This document shows positions 11,576 to 23,004 of a stretch of 64,000 nt of DNA, in pieces. The stretch is from NCBI RefSeq assembly GCF_030269925.1, contig NC_085119.1, forward strand, positions 16,527,001 to 16,591,000, given 5' to 3'. Source of the stretch: Bombyx mori (Eukaryota > Arthropoda > Insecta > Lepidoptera > Bombycidae). Position numbers and translations under genes: made by a program. The first letter of the stretch is position 1; each line of letters begins with the position of its first letter. The notes under the pieces are model-generated. The model was not told where the DNA came from, did not search any database, and saw only the letters and a list, made by a program, of their open reading frames with translations.

Positions 11576-11789
11576 CTAGCGACCTGCTCTCGCTTCGCTT
11601 CGAAAACTGTAATTTATTATTGATTTCTCCACTATTTAATGGTTGTTATTATGCATATAAACCTTCCTCTTCAATCACTCTATCTATTAAAAAAAACCGC
11701 ATCAAAATCCGTTGCGTAGTTTTACCGATTTAAGCATACATAGGGATATAGAGACAGAGAAAACGACTTTGTTTTATACTATGTAGTGA
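11576..11789 (-). mobile_element. Non-autonomous Helitron, 214 bp (family A)
   Basis: Antisense copy: CTAGCGACCTGCTCTCGC on the left and TACTATGTAGTGA on the right, i.e. 5' TCACTACATAGTA to 3' CTAG. Similar throughout to 6203-6414 and 16593-16806. Confidence 0.82.
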
Positions 11790-11884
11790 AGGACCTGATA
11801 AAACTGATTGCATAGTTGTATATTTACGAATAATTTTGGAATTTTGATTGGATACAGAAAGCGAAATATCCTGTACTGTTGTTA

Positions 11885-12575
11885 GGTCTATTGTTTTTCG
11901 TCGCCTGGCGGACCTACCTACGGGCGACGGACTGTCGAGGACGTTTCACATTCCGGGCGACGCAGGTGCTCTCACGCGACACGGCCGCTTTGACTGTAAT
12001 CTGCACCTCGTTGTCTGAAGGGAGCTGACGGCGCAGTGCCACCACTGTAGTGGCTACGACAAGGACACGGCTGAGCATATGCCGACCGTCGTGACTATGA
12101 TAATCGGTAGCGACGAGTCCACCAACTCGCAGACGGAGGCGGCGAAATGCGCATCTCAGTGCGTACCAGGAGGATAGGACGACGCGGCGGAGGCTGCGGT
12201 CCGTGTTTCCACCGTCGCCGTCGTCGCGGAAAAGCAACGCGGTCGGCGGTATATCGGGTTCCGACTCGGCCGACTGCCACTGACCAGAGGGTATCATGGG
12301 ACACCAGCGAAGACAGTCGTTGGTCATAGACGACCCTTCAGTCGGGCTTCCTCGAGGTAGTGCCGCGAGTATAGTTATAGTGTCGACCGTGGGAACCCCT
12401 TACTCTGCTCGAATTCTTACCCCAAGTGGAGGTCGGGCGTCAGGTGAAAGAGTGGCAAGGGGAGTCGTTTAGGCCTTCGAAAACATCTTTGCGCCCGCGG
12501 TCCGCTCTCAATATCTGCCGACTGTCAATACCCACATATCCCACGTGCCCCCTAGGCTCGGAAACTATCCGTAGA
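11885..12575 (+). pseudogene. Decayed R1-like LINE, C-terminal end and 3' UTR
   Basis: GC-rich block. In one plus-strand frame, 12037-12081 encodes CHHCSGYDKDTAEH, the C-terminal zinc-knuckle signature of R1-clade (TRAS/SART-like) non-LTR retrotransposons. Downstream frames are broken. About 12440-12560 matches the 3' UTR at 43070-43170 (shared GGGGAGTCGTTT and GCCCCCTAGGC). The ORFs on the other strand here are shadows. Confidence 0.72.
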
Positions 12576-13149
12576 CATGGCAGTTCATATCAGCAGTTTT
12601 GATCTATATTCCTAGACCGTGGATGGTGCATGGTAGTCGAAGTTCTTTAGACTGTAATAATTATCAATTTCTTGCCAAGAGCCATTACTTTTTATTGTTT
12701 TCCACTTTATGGGGACGAAAGTCGTATTGTAAATTCTTACACCTTCTAATTTCTGCTAAGTTCAGAGTTTTTTTTCTGGTCGCTGCTGTTGACCCTGAAT
12801 AAGCATACCCCACAATGATGGATGAGAGTGGTGAACTACCCAAGAAAAATTACACAATAATGATATGAACCCTCCTATCCTTCACTTTAAAATTCCAAGT
12901 TTGCTAATAAGACGAGACTCAAAGCTAGCTGTTACCTAAAATTAACTTAAAAACCAAGCGGTGCGAACTTGGTAAGCCTTTCATGCGAAAGTGATAGTGG
13001 CGTGAGCTTTTAAGCTAAAATTATTAAGCTCAACTTGCACCGGCATATACCGACTTAAAGCCTCTGATATAACACCTCTCCGCAAATTGTCTTTGATGCT
13101 ATAATTGCAACATTTTAACTCACATTTTAGCTTATTCAAATATTTGTTT
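12576..13149. other. Unique stretch, nothing recognised
   Basis: A short plus-strand ORF (12599-12802) has no recognisable content. Confidence 0.5.
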
Positions 13150-13496
13150 CAAAGACAAAGAAGATTGAACGAGCTCACGTTCCATCTGGTATTAAGTGGT
13201 CACTGGAGGCAACACATATCACGGCCATTGAATGCCGCCACCCACCTTAACACATGAGGTCCATGGTGTTAATTTGATACTAATTACGCAAATTAGATTT
13301 TTGTGAGATTTGATTTTTGTTACACAATGTCAATCCTTCGTTGTGGAAGTCATTTGTGAATGTGTGCCAAGTACGCATTTCATTTAAAAATTTGGTACCT
13401 GCCAGCAGGCTTTGAAAACCGGCATAGTCACATCGCTCGGTACGAATACACCGAGCTTATCACACTTATCCTTTAGGCCACAACGACTTCGAAATT
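13150..13496 (-). mobile_element. Diverged near-complete Bm1 SINE with tRNA head
   Basis: All segments are in order but well diverged: GAACGAGCTCACG, AATTACGCAAATTAG, TTGGTACCTGCC, then the tRNA-like head ending TATCCTTTAGGCCACAACG. The B-box region reads GGCTTTGAAAACC in the plus strand and is mutated. It is also internally shortened. Confidence 0.78.
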
Positions 13497-13827
13497 CCCT
13501 TTTCTTTACTCAACATGTTTCTCTTATTTTCGCCAATGATATAGTTTTCTTTTAAGACGACTGTACTCCTCAAATAGTAGCAGGCCTTTTAATTCAGTCA
13601 AAGTTCAGATTTCCTATTAATTTTGCGGTTCGATGAGAGGTATTTATCAGCCGTTTAGACCAATGCTCGTCTGTTCTCACGGAAACAAACAAAGAAAGAA
13701 TGATGCACGTACAAATGATCACAATTAGGATGCTAGCGTAATCACAGTACTGTATAATGATAACCCAAAACGTTTTGTCATGTTGTTCATCTTGAACCAG
13801 CAATTGACAGAATTAGACCCCAAACTC

Positions 13828-14018
13828 GATTTCGATCTAGTAGTAGATTCATCCACGAAACAGCAGCAGCTGCTCTCGAGTTGTGAGGGTCTCCTTTGGA
13901 GGAAATCTGGCAGCTGCTAGCTAATCCCACCCGTCCTGGCTGAGCCTTTGCTCATCCACCTGTCCTGGTGAAAAAGAAAAGGCCTCCGGGCCACCAATAA
14001 GCCTTTAATCATAAAAAA
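13828..14018 (+). mobile_element. Dispersed repeat family X, 3' part with A tail
   Basis: Shares TAGTAGATTCATCC, TGGCTGAGCCTTTGCTC and GGCCTCCGGGCCACCA with 38199-38562 and, inverted, 31366-31516. It ends in an A-run, so it behaves like a retroposed 3' end. The class is unknown to me; a LINE 3' UTR is likely. Confidence 0.65.
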
Positions 14019-15898
14019 CCCCCAAATACGAGTCAAGTATAAGCTTAATTTGTACATACGTTGTTCATTACCAATATTCAGGGCAACAACACAAGTCTAT
14101 AAAAACGGGCAACTAATGGAAACAACGAGAATTCTCGGGCATCTAAGACTTCTTTAATTTCCCGCTAAAGGAAACTTTGCAGAGGGGCGTCGGACGCAAT
14201 AACAAATAGTTCTTGCTTCAAGCGAAAGAGCTAATAGATAAAGACCGGGCAATGACATAAATTGTATGGAGTCTTGCTTCCAAGTTGCTTCGGAGACGTT
14301 TTGTAATTTGAAAAATCTTTTTTTTGTAATCGAGCCTTGGCTTTTTTAGTCCTTGTATGTTTAGCTTTGAGTTGAAATATTATAATTATAGATCGTAGCT
14401 TTTAATAAATCTGTGAATTTCAGATAGCTCCATCAGGAATTAGCTGAGAGTTTAATTTATATAAAGTTTAAACTACCCTGCTAAAAATCTTGTTGTCGCT
14501 CATAATAATTCCAAAAATACTCAATCAATCCAAATCTGTTCTGACATTTAAAAGTTATACTGGATTAAGAAAAGTCACATATATGAACCCTGAAGATATT
14601 AAACACCTCCGGGTTAGCATGGGCAAACATTTGCAATTGTTAAAAACAAGTAAGTACTAGATTTAAAGCTAGTCCTTAAAATGCATCGTAACTGAAGATT
14701 ATTGTTATGAAATAGACACCTAATCAAAAGTCGACAGAAGCAGAAAAAACCACCAACCTCAAATAAAACATCGATAAAAGACAACCTCAAAACTCGAAGG
14801 ATAAAACAACAACATTTTCCACACACGCCTTCCAGTAACCAACCGAATAGATTTGTTTACAATGATATTTTATTTAGAGCGCTCGATATATTCACTTTGT
14901 CTAGAGGCGTGTAGCGTTAGGAAATTATTATTTCATTCGATTCGTCGACTTCGGTCTTACTGGGCTCGCCAGGGATGATACACAGTATTCGCTTATACAT
15001 ATTTATGTGCGCCGGTCGTGCTCTTCAAGGTATCTTCGGATATTTTTTTATGCGGATAAAGAGGTGTAATAGCGGGGATTTTTTGCGGTTACGTTGGATT
15101 TTTGGTTTTCCTTTTGGCGGGATCTGAATGAAATAAATTTTTGGAAAATTTTAATGCGTAAGGTGATTATTTATCGAAACGTCATTTAATTTGAATAAAA
15201 TAGTGAATTTTACAGCTTATTAGTTGCACTCGAGATAACATTAATGAATTATAAAATGTTAAACAACCAAAATACTGCAAAACTAACCAGATTAAGTGAA
15301 ACGAAAAGTTCACTCAAAAACCTCGTAATAAACAAATTCTTGTCGTGAATCGAGTTGCTTACTCAATAATGCGGGTATTATTGAAAAATTCTTCGAATAG
15401 AATCGAGGGCCTTTCAAATACTTCGGGATCCCGTTTAAGAACAGAAAAAAAACCCAGTAAATTTAAATATTAAGTAATGAACGGAACAAATAAATGAACC
15501 GCTTTCAGAATTCCTTTCATGGGTCTTAAGACTTTAACGACTCCCGTCGTGGCCTTTCCCAAACTCTAATAAAAAGATCATAAAAAAGTATTAGAGAACT
15601 GTTTCGGAACAGGAGAAACGTGTTCTGGAAATTTCTTAGCTATTTGTCGGCGCGCTTTTGATATTTACCTGATATAATTAGGCCAGAGGATCTTGTTGTC
15701 TACAATGGCCATTAATTAGATGACTATCAGTCAGACAATTTGCTGATGCGACTCTGATCATCATCAGATAATACTACTACTTTCCATCATATTTCTGACT
15801 GTGCGGTCAAAATAGCACCGCCTGTCGTAAAATATGACTTACAGTGTCACCGGAAAATGCGCATTGGTGTCCTCTGAGTATTCTATCAGTATACTAAC
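14019..15898. other. Long unique AT-rich stretch
   Basis: No repeat that I can match elsewhere in the window. The minus-strand ORF at 14614-14826 is short and unrecognised. Confidence 0.5.
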
Positions 15899-15943
15899 CC
15901 TACTGGTAGGTTTTATTGAGAGCCCGCGTGAGCAATACTATGT

Positions 15944-16150
15944 TCATCCTGCAGTGATGCCGTCAAGAAAATAGGCAATAAGGCCTTTCGATTTGAATTT
16001 TGCTATAAACTGCCACCAGCCGTTTGAAACCACAGCATGCATGCTATCCATTAGCCATGAAGCATATTTTTTTCTGGCAGTCTGGTTTATACGGTATTTT
16101 TTGGGAACATGCCATGTGGATATCATCCGTCCATGGTCCACACTAAACAA
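15944..16150 (-). other. Unrecognised 68-codon ORF
   Basis: Open on the minus strand with ordinary amino-acid composition (Trp, Met and His present). No family recognised, and no flanking evidence of a gene. Most likely chance or an old transposon remnant. Confidence 0.1.
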
Positions 16151-16289
16151 TATCTTGTTTTTAACTTAATTTTTTCTTATTACTTCAGAAGCCAATCGAA
16201 GGTCCAGTCTTAACGATAGCAAAAGGGCTGCAAGTTGATCTGCAGACAAAATGAATCTACAATTTGAATGGAAACGTGAAGATGTAGGA

Positions 16290-16465
16290 CACATGGCTAG
16301 GTGTCCTCACAGCTAAGCCTATTTCGTACGTAAAGCAGTAATGCATTCCAGTTCAATGGGTGGGACACTGGACATAGTATACAATTGAGACTTATGACTC
16401 ACATCGAATGGTTACAGCGTTGACGTTCTCTATGGGCCCAGGTAACCAATTAACACCAGTGTTAG
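16290..16465 (+). mobile_element. Decayed Bm1 SINE
   Basis: Blocks in order: CCTATTTCGTACGTAAAGCAG, GTGGGACA, TGAGACTTATGACTCAC and CTATGGGCCCAGGTAACC. The 3' end is replaced by a perfect stem-loop sequence. Confidence 0.55.
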
Positions 16466-16505
16466 AGTTGGAACAGCTTCCCTTCGTTTGCCGCTGTTCC
16501 AACTC
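16465..16505. other. Perfect 13-bp stem-loop
   Basis: GAGTTGGAACAGC at 16465-16477 is the exact reverse complement of 16493-16505, with a 15-nt loop. It lies between a decayed Bm1 and a Helitron. Confidence 0.8.
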
Positions 16506-16592
16506 CGTACAAATTTGAGTTAGCTTTAACGCGATCGAGAAGTTAAAAAACTCGCACCAAGCACACGAATAGCCTATCTGTGTACGAACGAA

Positions 16593-16806
16593 TCACTACA
16601 TAGTATAAAACAAAGTCGATTTCTCTGTCCCTATATCCCTATATGTATGCTTAAATCTTTAAAACTACGCAACGGATTTTGATGCAGTTTTTTTTTAGAT
16701 AGAGCGATTGAAGAGGTAGGTTTATATGTATAATAACATCCATTAAATAGTGGAGAAATCAATAATAAATTACAGTGTCCAAAGCGAAGCGAGGGCGGGT
16801 CGCTAG
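16593..16806 (+). mobile_element. Non-autonomous Helitron, 214 bp (family A)
   Basis: It runs from TCACTACATAGTA (after A) to GCGAGGGCGGGTCGCTAG (before T). The best-preserved plus-strand copy of the family here. Confidence 0.85.
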
Positions 16807-17761
16807 TTCATAATAAAGAAAACGTATTAACCAACAACTTTTCGAGCTGATCGTCAATTCTTTACAACAAATAATAAACCGAGCACATTTATGTGTGTTA
16901 GTGGTCGTCTATCTGTTTATTTACAGTGAGCGTGCGTGATTCACGTACACGTTAATTTATTACTTGTTTACTGTTCACAATGTCGAGTGTCAAACGACGT
17001 TGTTACCGGCACTAACGTTGTACAGAGTTGTCAATTTCTTTTTTGAAGTGAAAACTTCTTTAGAATCGTTGTGATTTCAAACCGGATGCAACGGAAAAAA
17101 CGACAGGTAAGAGACACAAATACAAAAATGTGTAGGATGAAGCCAGCAAAGAGTGAGACAGAAATATACATACTATTTAATACAGCGCGATCTGTGAGAT
17201 TTTTTAATACTAACGTGTGTATGAAAGCTCTTGTAGTGAATTTTAATTTAGGATTATACGTGAAATTAAAATATCAATTCACAGAGGGCGCTACCTTACA
17301 ATTATTTACTAATGACAAAATTTTACATATACTTAAGACGTTTAGGATAATTGTATTTTAATTTTGGAAGGTTTCACTTCTACCACGTGTGAACTGCACA
17401 CATTTTGTTTTTTTTTTTAAAGTTAATTTATAGATTCCAATCGATAGTGTTGCGTGTAATTTTAAATGATCAATTAATTGAACTTTTGATTGGAGCTTCG
17501 TAAAATACAGATACATTATCCAGACCGTTTTTTTTAAATTGTTTGTCTTCATGTTTTTGACCGCTCAAATTGAGAGTTGTTAAGGAATAATAAAGATTAC
17601 TTTTTTCAGTTAATGTAAAACTGGATCCGGATTATAATTTGTCTAGTATTGAACTGTAGTCGAACAACCAAAAATAGAGAGTATTGGAAATCATTAGAGG
17701 AGGCATTTGTCGAGAGGCGAGCTGTTTCGAAAACCAAAACACCGAACGCTGAACGTAATAC
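16807..17761. other. Unique stretch, nothing recognised
   Basis: A 96-codon plus-strand ORF (17071-17361) lacks any recognisable motif. Confidence 0.5.
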
Positions 17762-18010
17762 TTTTTTAGATACTTAGATGGGTGGACGAGCTCACAGCCC
17801 ACCTAGTGTTAAGTGGTTACTGGAGCCCATAGACATCTCCAACGTAAATTGAGATATAATTCTAAGGTCTCAGTATAGTCACAACGGCTGCCCTACCCTT
17901 CAAAGCGAAACGCATTACTGTTTCACGGCAGAAAATACGCAGGGTGGTGGTACCTACCCATGCGGGCTCACAAGAGGTCCCACCAACAGTAATTACGCAA
18001 ACTTATTACG
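17762..18010 (-). mobile_element. Bm1 SINE, head-truncated
   Basis: Antisense Bm1 from ACTTAGATGGGTGGACGAGC to AGTAATTACGCAAACTT. A 14-bp block (GCGCCACCCACCTT) is missing after CAACGTAAAT. Confidence 0.9.
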
Positions 18011-18568
18011 GTTTATAATTTTTTTTGAAAAGGGGCACGATGGGCAACGGGCTAGCTTGAGGATATCAATGGGTGACAGTTCCAACAGAATTATGATAAA
18101 CATGCCTCTCTTTCACGCCACTAAAAATTTCCATCTAAAAAATCACAATACATTAAACCCGCTAAGTACCTTACAATTAAGTAGTCACGTAATTACTATT
18201 TGATGATGCTGGTGAATCCCATCAAATAACGCTTCGATGCATCCAAAATACCAATTAAATCATATGTAATAAAACATATGCCTTGCTTATTCAGAAACAA
18301 AGTCAAAACACTTTTTATTCCTTACAATAGTGTGTGATTCAACAACAATATTCCTTGTTCGTCGTAGGAAAACACAGCAAAGCATTGTAAACGCGCGCTC
18401 GGCATAGTAATGTGTCATTCTAGTTCTATAAATAAACTGTTACAATCGAAAAAGGAACATTCTTTGGATAAAAACAAACATTTTGTACTATAGTGTGAGA
18501 TAGAATGAGATACTTAATATTTGAAACTGGCTTCTTTTTTTAACGTAGGTAGATCGAGAAGTTCACAG
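18011..18568. other. Unique AT-rich stretch
   Basis: Nothing recognised. Confidence 0.55.
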
Positions 18569-18702
18569 TCTTGTTACTATACTGAGACCGTAGAACTCAT
18601 GTCTCAAGGTGTGGGTGGTGCATTTACGTTGTAGATGTCTATGGGCTCCAGTAACCAGGTGGGCTGTGCGCTCGTCCACCCATCTAAGTAATAAAAAAAA
18701 AG
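18569..18702 (+). mobile_element. Bm1 SINE fragment (3' end)
   Basis: From TTGTTACTATACTGAGACC to CCACCCATCTAAGTAATAA and a poly-A tail. A 15-bp block before CAGGTGGGCTGTG (ACTTAACAC side) is shortened. Confidence 0.88.
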
Positions 18703-18972
18703 AATTATAGCCGCACCAAGTCGAACACAATATAAATAGAATGGCAATTTTTTTTACCGGAAAGTTTGATACGGTCATATTCACCTCAGTAATGGGCACA
18801 GTCGCAACTCTTACCAGACCAACAATTAGGAAATAAGTGTGAGAGTCAAGGAGTAGGGTGAAGTTATCGAAATTCTTTTTGAAGATTTTATTTTTTTATT
18901 GAATGAATGATGAGAATGTCGCCGCACATAAATATCAAGAGTGACCGCTAAACGGCTTAATACAAATTACAA

Positions 18973-19372
18973 TTATTCAAAATAAATCGCTTTTAGTGTT
19001 AATAGAGAAAAAATGGCAATCGACGTACGTGAGAGAAAAAAAAAACACGAAACGATTTCGCGAAAATGGGCCGATTTAACTTTTTCAATTAAACGAATAC
19101 GGGCCGCGGGTGTATTCTGACCCAGATCCGGACAACGCCGGCTCGAACCGGTTGAAACCGGCTGAGCGCGATTCAAACCGGATCCGTCCAGAATACGCGA
19201 CGAAGCGTTCCCGAAATGAATACGTTTTGATTGTATTCTTACTACCGTCTGCTCTTTTGTAATAAAGAAAACATAACTTCTCCGCATCGACTTCGCGGAC
19301 TGTATTCGCTGCCTTATTGACGACTCGATCGTTTTGACAGCGAAAACTTTTGGTATGTGAATGTACCCACAC
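18973..19372. other. CpG-richer patch with an imperfect inverted repeat
   Basis: Around 19080-19260 the sequence is GC- and CpG-rich, with ATTCTGACCCAGATCCGG facing CCGGATCCGTCCAGAAT (about 19113-19196) and repeated AACCGG motifs between them. Minus-strand ORFs of 95 and 104 codons overlap in two frames here, which argues that both are incidental. It could be a promoter, a 5' UTR or an old transposon end. Confidence 0.35.
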
Positions 19373-19852
19373 TTAATTATTGCTTCAGATGGTCAAAGTT
19401 AAATTTTATATTTTCACATTACAATTGATGACTCCAAAAATAAATGGTTCGTCATTCCCATTGTCGTCAAATTCGGTACAAAAACAAACTTTACCCGAAG
19501 TAGCGACAAATTTTCGTATCGAACCATAAAAAGGGTCTCGGGAAGACGTTCCGGACCTTCGGAGATCGAATTGTCTGCAAGTCGTTTAGTCCTAGGTATA
19601 TATACCTACTACTAATATATTCGTTTATTTACTCATCTGGTAGGAAGGTTGTACTGTGAGCCTCATGTGAGCCTCACGGATGGGAGACCGCGAAAGTCTG
19701 TCATCCTATTTGAAGCATGTACCTTATGCATTGGCAATGTCCATGACTGGCAGCATACGCATCTCTGTTTTCGATAGCAACAAAACACATTCAAGTTATT
19801 GTGACTAAATATGTAATTGTGTTTTTTGACATTCCAAAAATGGGAGAAATAG

Positions 19853-20301
19853 ATTTTTTTATTGCTTAGATGGCTGGACGAGTTCACAGCCCACCTGGTG
19901 TTAAGCGGTTACTGGAGCCCATGGACATCTACAAAGTAAATGCGCCACCCACCTTGAGATATAAGTTCTAAGTTCTCAGTATAGTTACAACGGCTGCCCC
20001 ACCCTGCAAACTGACACGCTTCATGCTTCTTCAAAATGCTTCACGGCAGAAATAGGTGGGGTGGTGGTACCTACCTGCGCAAACGCACAAGAGGTCCTAC
20101 CACCAGTAATTACGCAAATTACAATTTTGCGGGTTTGATTTTTATTACACGATGTTATTCCTTCACCGTGGAAGTCAATCGTGAACATTTGTTAAGTACG
20201 TATTTCATTAGAAAAATTGGTACCCGCCTGCGGGATTCGAACACCGTTGCATCGCTAGACACGAATGCACCGGACGTCTTATCCTTTAGGCCACGACGAC
20301 T
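19853..20301 (-). mobile_element. Full-length Bm1 SINE, about 449 bp
   Basis: Antisense copy with every segment from the T-run to the tRNA-like head. Read on the minus strand, the head begins GTCGTCGTGGCCTAAAGG (A-box-like) and carries a B-box GTGTTCGAATCCC. This is a Pol III-derived SINE; the ORFs across it are shadows. Confidence 0.95.
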
Positions 20302-21085
20302 ACTCTAAATATTTATATAATGGAATTTTTCTATGTATTTTCACAAACTTCAGGACGACCGATGACCATAGAATAATTTATTAGTTCTTCGCACATGTAT
20401 TTAGGACTGACGACAATACAAAAATTTATTGCTTCGACCTGATTTTCTGACAAGCATGTTTCTGTTTGCTATTGAAACTTGTTTTAAATTTTAAACTCTT
20501 TGTATTTATTTTAAATTATTTTGTCGATCACCAATACGGGAGGGTCTTCATTTTTAGGACCAATTCTGACGTACTTTTAGATCTAGAAACAAGTAAGAAC
20601 ATTTCCAGAGAAGCTCAGCACATATTGTGATGGGGGGTTCTGAAGCACGTAGACACTACAGTACTACCAACCATAATTCGAAATAATGGATACGGGTGGG
20701 TAGGTAATTAATTATATAAGGGTGAAAATTTCAGAAACACTTTTGCTTTTTTTGAATTATTTCTCAATATATTCTGAACGAATGCAATATAGCAAAAAAA
20801 GTGTGGATGTTAATCGATATTTCCAAAACAATTTGTGTATTATTAGCAAATAATGCTCACATAAAAAGAACCGACAGTATATACATTTACATTTATTCCA
20901 AATTTAAGAAATATAAAACTATTTCGATCTAATCCAAGGCATAGTCCTACATCGTTATAATTATGTACAAAGACTTTCTTCATCAAAATACCGAACCGCC
21001 TTGGGAAATCAATTTTAAATCCGATTTGCGATATTCATTTGACTTATCACAAGACATATTTATCGTACCGTTAGTGAGGATTTGA
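20302..21085. other. Unique AT-rich stretch
   Basis: Nothing recognised. Confidence 0.55.
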
Positions 21086-21445
21086 GTTTTTATTTTATTG
21101 TTTATTGCCCTTGAAGGCAGACGAGCATACGGCCCACCTGATGTGGCGAGTGGTTACCGTCGCCTGTGGTCTTCAGTAATGCCACGGAGAGCCAAGCCGC
21201 TGCCTACCGTCAAGTACTCTCCACAAGCCTGGTTTGAAGAAGGACATGTTATAGCGCTCGGAAAACACCGTGTAGGGGAGCACATTCCAAAGCCAGACGG
21301 TACGTGGAAAAAATATCTTTGGAAACGCAGTGTCGATGAACGCAATGGCTCCAGGTAGTATGGATGAAGTCTACTCCAATGGCGGGCGGTGCGATGGTAA
21401 AAACGAGATGATGGGATCGTCTCAAACAACTTCCTCAGAGCACTC
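21086..21445 (-). pseudogene. 5'-truncated LINE, reverse transcriptase C-terminus
   Basis: A minus-strand frame encodes the C-terminal region of a jockey/CR1-like LINE (FYHRTARHWSRLHPYYLEPL, then a degraded counterpart of RLWNELP). It is followed by a 3' UTR ending in an A-rich tail (T-run on the plus strand). A better copy of the same end is at 53426-53782. Its last about 85 bp resemble the 3' end of Bm1. Confidence 0.8.
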
Positions 21446-21736
21446 AACACCCAGAGTTGCGAGATTATCAGCTGTACGCATCCGCGTGTGGGAATGTTTG
21501 TGCTGTTTTACTGTTACTTGTGGCTAACGTCAAGTCCAAGGGTGGTAACGTAGAATGAACTACTTTTTGGTTTTCGTGTATATTAAATAGCATTGTTGTT
21601 CATAATTTTAAAACTGTAAGAGTCAATTTGTGAATATTACTCCTTGAAATGTTTTTAGAAGTCCAAATTTGATTAGGTAAATTCAGTAGCCGTTCACGAA
21701 TCATATTACTGACCTTCCAGTACCATTAGCAGACGG

Positions 21737-21811
21737 GATTGATGCTACAATATTTTTATAAATTTCACACATAGCGATTGATGCTACAATATTTTTATAA
21801 ATTCACACATA
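21737..21811. repeat. Two-copy 39-bp direct repeat
   Basis: GATTGATGCTACAATATTTT and the following bases to CACACATA occur twice, starting at 21737 and 21776. The repeat abuts the AT-rich tail of the SINE at 21812-22092. Confidence 0.85.
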
Positions 21812-22092
21812 CTAATAATAATTATATAAATATAAATAAATAAATATAAATATTTACTAACAATCACGCCACGTTAACTGGTTCCGTGATAAGTTCGTAA
21901 AGAAATTGTGTTAAAGGTACCAGATAACGGAAATAAATGTAAGATTTTTATTATACACATACATATATTTAATATACATCCATAACCCTGGAAAAGACAT
22001 ATTTATCATACAAATATCTTCCCTTGGCGGGATTCGAATCCGCGACCCCCTTGTGTAGTGACCATGTCACTTACCACTACACCAGACGGCCG
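21812..22092 (-). mobile_element. tRNA-derived SINE with well-kept tRNA head
   Basis: Read on the minus strand: GGCCGTCTGGTGTAGTGGTA (A-box) and GCGGATTCGAATCCCGC (T-arm/B-box with a 7-nt TTCGAAT loop). The body is lepidopteran SINE-like and ends in an (AAAT)n-type tail. I do not call it a tRNA gene, because the acceptor side does not close and a SINE body follows. Confidence 0.75.
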
Positions 22093-22278
22093 TTTTAATA
22101 ATTGATGTTAGAACGTTTGGAAATTAATGAAAAATAAATTAAGACTCTTGCACAATTTCGGTACGATTCAAGTTGATATAAGCCGTATAAAACATAAACA
22201 TCCCTGTGAAGGACTCGTTAAGTTACTGAGCATACTGAAACTGCATTCAAGAACCTAAGTTATAGTTAAGTTACAAAG

Positions 22279-22620
22279 TTATTTAAGCGAAGACGCAGAT
22301 GAAAGCAGCGGTAACCTTGTCCCAATTAAACTTGCAATCAACTCCTTCGAGCGAGTTGACATGCTAACTGACCAAGCGGCCGCGTAACGCTTCCTGGCGG
22401 AGTCGAAGTTTCCCGAGCGCGTCCGGGTCCGCTCGAAGGCGCCCGAACATCCGCGATCAATACCCCGGGCACCCGCGCCGCGCGTCAATTCCGGGGGCAA
22501 AAGTCACGCGTTCTGGATAGCCGTCGATTTCGGACCGCCGGGTCCCGATTGAGTACGTGTCCCGTCTGTAACCGGCAACGGGGTAACGAGCGCCCGCTTC
22601 TAATGCGGAATCTTTGAATT
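22279..22620. promoter_or_regulatory. GC/CpG-rich island in AT-rich surroundings
   Basis: Abrupt GC-rich block with many CpGs and NotI-like and SacII-like sites. A minus-strand 73-codon Arg/Ser-rich ORF (22279-22500) crosses it, but no family is recognised. It could be a promoter with an untranslated first exon, or a foreign or old transposon fragment. Confidence 0.3.
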
Positions 22621-22689
22621 TTAGATTTTGATTCGATGCGAAAGGCGAATTTGGAATTTCGATTTTGATTTTTTTTTGTTGTCGTTAAA

Positions 22690-22815
22690 TAGTCAATTTC
22701 TTTGCATACGTAACGATAAACTATTATATGTATGTATCTATTTATGTATATGTGATTGTGTATATGTGTATGTATATACTTTTTTTGTGTATGTATTTGT
22801 AACCTAATATAAATT
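22690..22815. repeat. TATG/TGTA-rich simple sequence
   Basis: Alternating TATG, TATGTA and TGTG runs form an imperfect microsatellite. The minus-strand ORF here (HTHIHNH-type peptide) is a product of it. Confidence 0.7.
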
Positions 22816-22948
22816 TCATTGCACCTACCACTATTCACTCTGCACTACCTTTGGTTGACTGGTAGAGAATGCCTTAGGTATTAAGTCCGCCAATGTAAAT
22901 TTTACATGAAGTGTAATAAATAGATAAATAAACTTTTTGAATTTTGAA

Positions 22949-23004
22949 TTTTTTTTTTAAATTGCCTAGGTGTGGACGAGCTCAAAGCCCAACTGGTGTT
23001 AAGT
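22949..23004 (-). mobile_element. Short Bm1 3'-end fragment
   Basis: A T-run, ATTGCCTAGGTGTGGACGAG, then CTGGTGTTAAG; about 55 bp of Bm1 3' end only. Confidence 0.75.

Noticed and set aside
11914..12327. 137-codon minus-strand ORF
   Set aside because: It is the opposite strand of the decayed R1-like LINE, whose plus strand carries the recognisable zinc-knuckle sequence.
15899..15966. Possible further decayed Bm1 (CTGGTAGG ... GAGCCCGCGTGAGC ... CCTGCAGTGATGCC)
   Set aside because: Block order fits but identity is too low to separate from chance.
22025..22092. Possible functional tRNA gene (minus strand)
   Set aside because: The T-arm and A-box are good, but the acceptor stem does not close, the anticodon arm is poor, and a SINE body and AT tail follow directly.
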